Source: Parus major
Taxonomy: Eukaryota; Chordata; Aves; Passeriformes; Paridae
DNA: 64,000 nucleotides
Assembly: GCF_001522545.3 (NCBI RefSeq)
Contig: NC_031796.1
Span: forward strand, 2,017,620-2,081,619
Reading direction: 5' to 3'
Positions 62,930 to 64,000 of the stretch are shown here, piece after piece. A program made the translations under genes and the position numbers. The notes under the pieces were generated by a model that saw only the letters and a program-made list of their open reading frames with translations, did not search any database and was not told the DNA's origin. Within the stretch, counting starts at the first letter, position 1, and each line of letters starts with the position of its first letter.

Positions 62930-63439
62930 GTTGCATTAAACAGTAAACATTTAAAAGCATTTCATATTCACAGGCAGGAGGAAGACCCTCAGACTGCTCT
63001 TTTTCTTAAAGGCCAGGCTATGATGAATTTGTGAATGCTGCAAATGTCTCAGGCATTGGCAGAATCTATGTCAGAGTCCAGAAGGTTTTGCCAATGCAGA
63101 ATATTTAATTTATGTTCTGTGTGTGTGTTGTTATATATATAAAACGCTTCACTTATAGGAGTTACTCGGTGTTTGTGTGAATTCAGACTAAGTCTGGTTT
63201 TCAGTCTAGAAAAAGATCTATTTAATCAGGAGACATTTGTCCTTGCAGGGATAGAAGAGAAAGCAGGATTGTCCCTCAGGCTCACCGGGCCCAGGATCAG
63301 CTTTGGGCCTGCAGCCAGGAATCCCCTCAGGCCCGAGCAGGGCCTGCCTGAGCCCTCACACATCCCGTTCCAGTTTAGGCTGCTCGGGCCCCGATTTCTA
63401 AGGGAGCTCTCCCCGCTGTTCCTGCAGCTTCAGCTGTGG

Positions 63440-63560
63440 GAAAAGGACCGGGGTGGCTTTTCCCGACGTGGGAACCCTGCGGTCCCGCGGGGCTCCGCAG
63501 CCCGGGCAGCTGCCGCTGTCACTCGCGCCTCAGCGGGGGCCGCGGCACCTCCGTGACACT
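63440..63560. promoter_or_regulatory. Small isolated CpG-rich patch
   Basis: About 120 bp dense in CpG and GC, contrasting with AT-rich surroundings about 2.1 kb upstream of the MEOX1 ATG. No coding exon is recognised in it. It could be a distal promoter or enhancer. Confidence 0.4.
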
Positions 63561-63860
63561 TCACTCCTGAAACAACAGCAGCCATCCCCTCCCGCTAAAC
63601 CCCGTTTGTTGGCTGAGGCAGCCACCTTTAACCTTCGTAAAATCAACATCTCTGCGGTCAAGCACTGAAAAACGCATGGGAAAAATGGCACGGATGGAGG
63701 TGGGTTTGTGAGGGGCGCTGCCGTAAGCAGCTGAAGGCGGGGAGACAGATTTATCTTGGAGGTTTTTATCTGTCCATTCTGGGATCTCCGCAGGTGAGGA
63801 GCAGAGACAGCAGAGGGCAGGAGAGCTGGAGAAGGGACAAGGACAACCACAGCAAGAACC

Positions 63861-63926
63861 TGTGGAGGAGAGAAGGGAGAAGGGGAGAAGGGAGAAGGGA
63901 GAGGAGAGACGGGAGAAGGGAGAGCT
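63861..63926 (+). repeat. GGGAGAA-type purine tract
   Basis: About 65 bp of almost pure G/A in imperfect GGGAGAA units. The open frames across it on the - strand (poly Ser/Pro/Leu) are composition artefacts. Confidence 0.85.
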
Positions 63927-64000
63927 CCAGCACTGGGAGAGCTGGGGAGGAACTGCCAAGCATCTATCATATTGAACATTTCAATAGTGTTCTCAGTCTT

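Overview
The window is vertebrate nuclear DNA, most likely from a bird and probably a songbird. The genes have short coding exons with GT-AG introns, the interspersed repeats are avian CR1 LINE fragments, and one intron holds an ERVL-type solo LTR of a kind I recognise from passerines. Nothing prokaryotic is present. Four protein-coding genes can be assembled exon by exon with every splice phase agreeing: NBR1 (3' part only, + strand), DHX8 (complete, + strand), ETV4 (complete, - strand) and MEOX1 (complete, - strand). This matches one side of the human 17q21 BRCA1-NBR1 neighbourhood, in the same order but compacted.

Layout: 297-5072 holds the last nine coding exons of NBR1, an autophagy receptor (LIR motif, membrane-binding helix, UBA domain). 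5073-8008 is a short spacer with a G-quadruplex-prone minisatellite (7182-7400) and a GC-box-rich promoter. 8009-21359 is DHX8, the spliceosome-release DEAH helicase, in 23 coding exons encoding 1191 residues; a 640-bp solo LTR sits in its first intron. DHX8 and ETV4 are tail to tail. ETV4 (PEA3-family ETS factor, 12 coding exons, 460 residues) occupies 36291 down to 25003 and starts in a CpG island. 36970-55852 is about 19 kb of non-coding DNA with CR1 fragments, two related LTR-like fragments and simple repeats. MEOX1 (somite homeobox factor, 3 exons, 249 residues) occupies 61340 down to 55853; its 3.8-kb first intron contains an assembly gap, a GGGAA repeat and two pairs of near-identical duplicated sequences. 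61341-64000 is the MEOX1 upstream region.

The genes form no operon or single pathway; the shared neighbourhood is ancestral synteny. No new multi-gene system is evident. The best leads are non-coding: the duplicated elements in MEOX1 intron 1, the quadruplex minisatellite and periodic GC-box array before DHX8, the antisense LTR beside DHX8 exon 2, three tandem (NAGNAG) splice acceptors, and the loss or relocation of genes that separate NBR1 from DHX8 in human.
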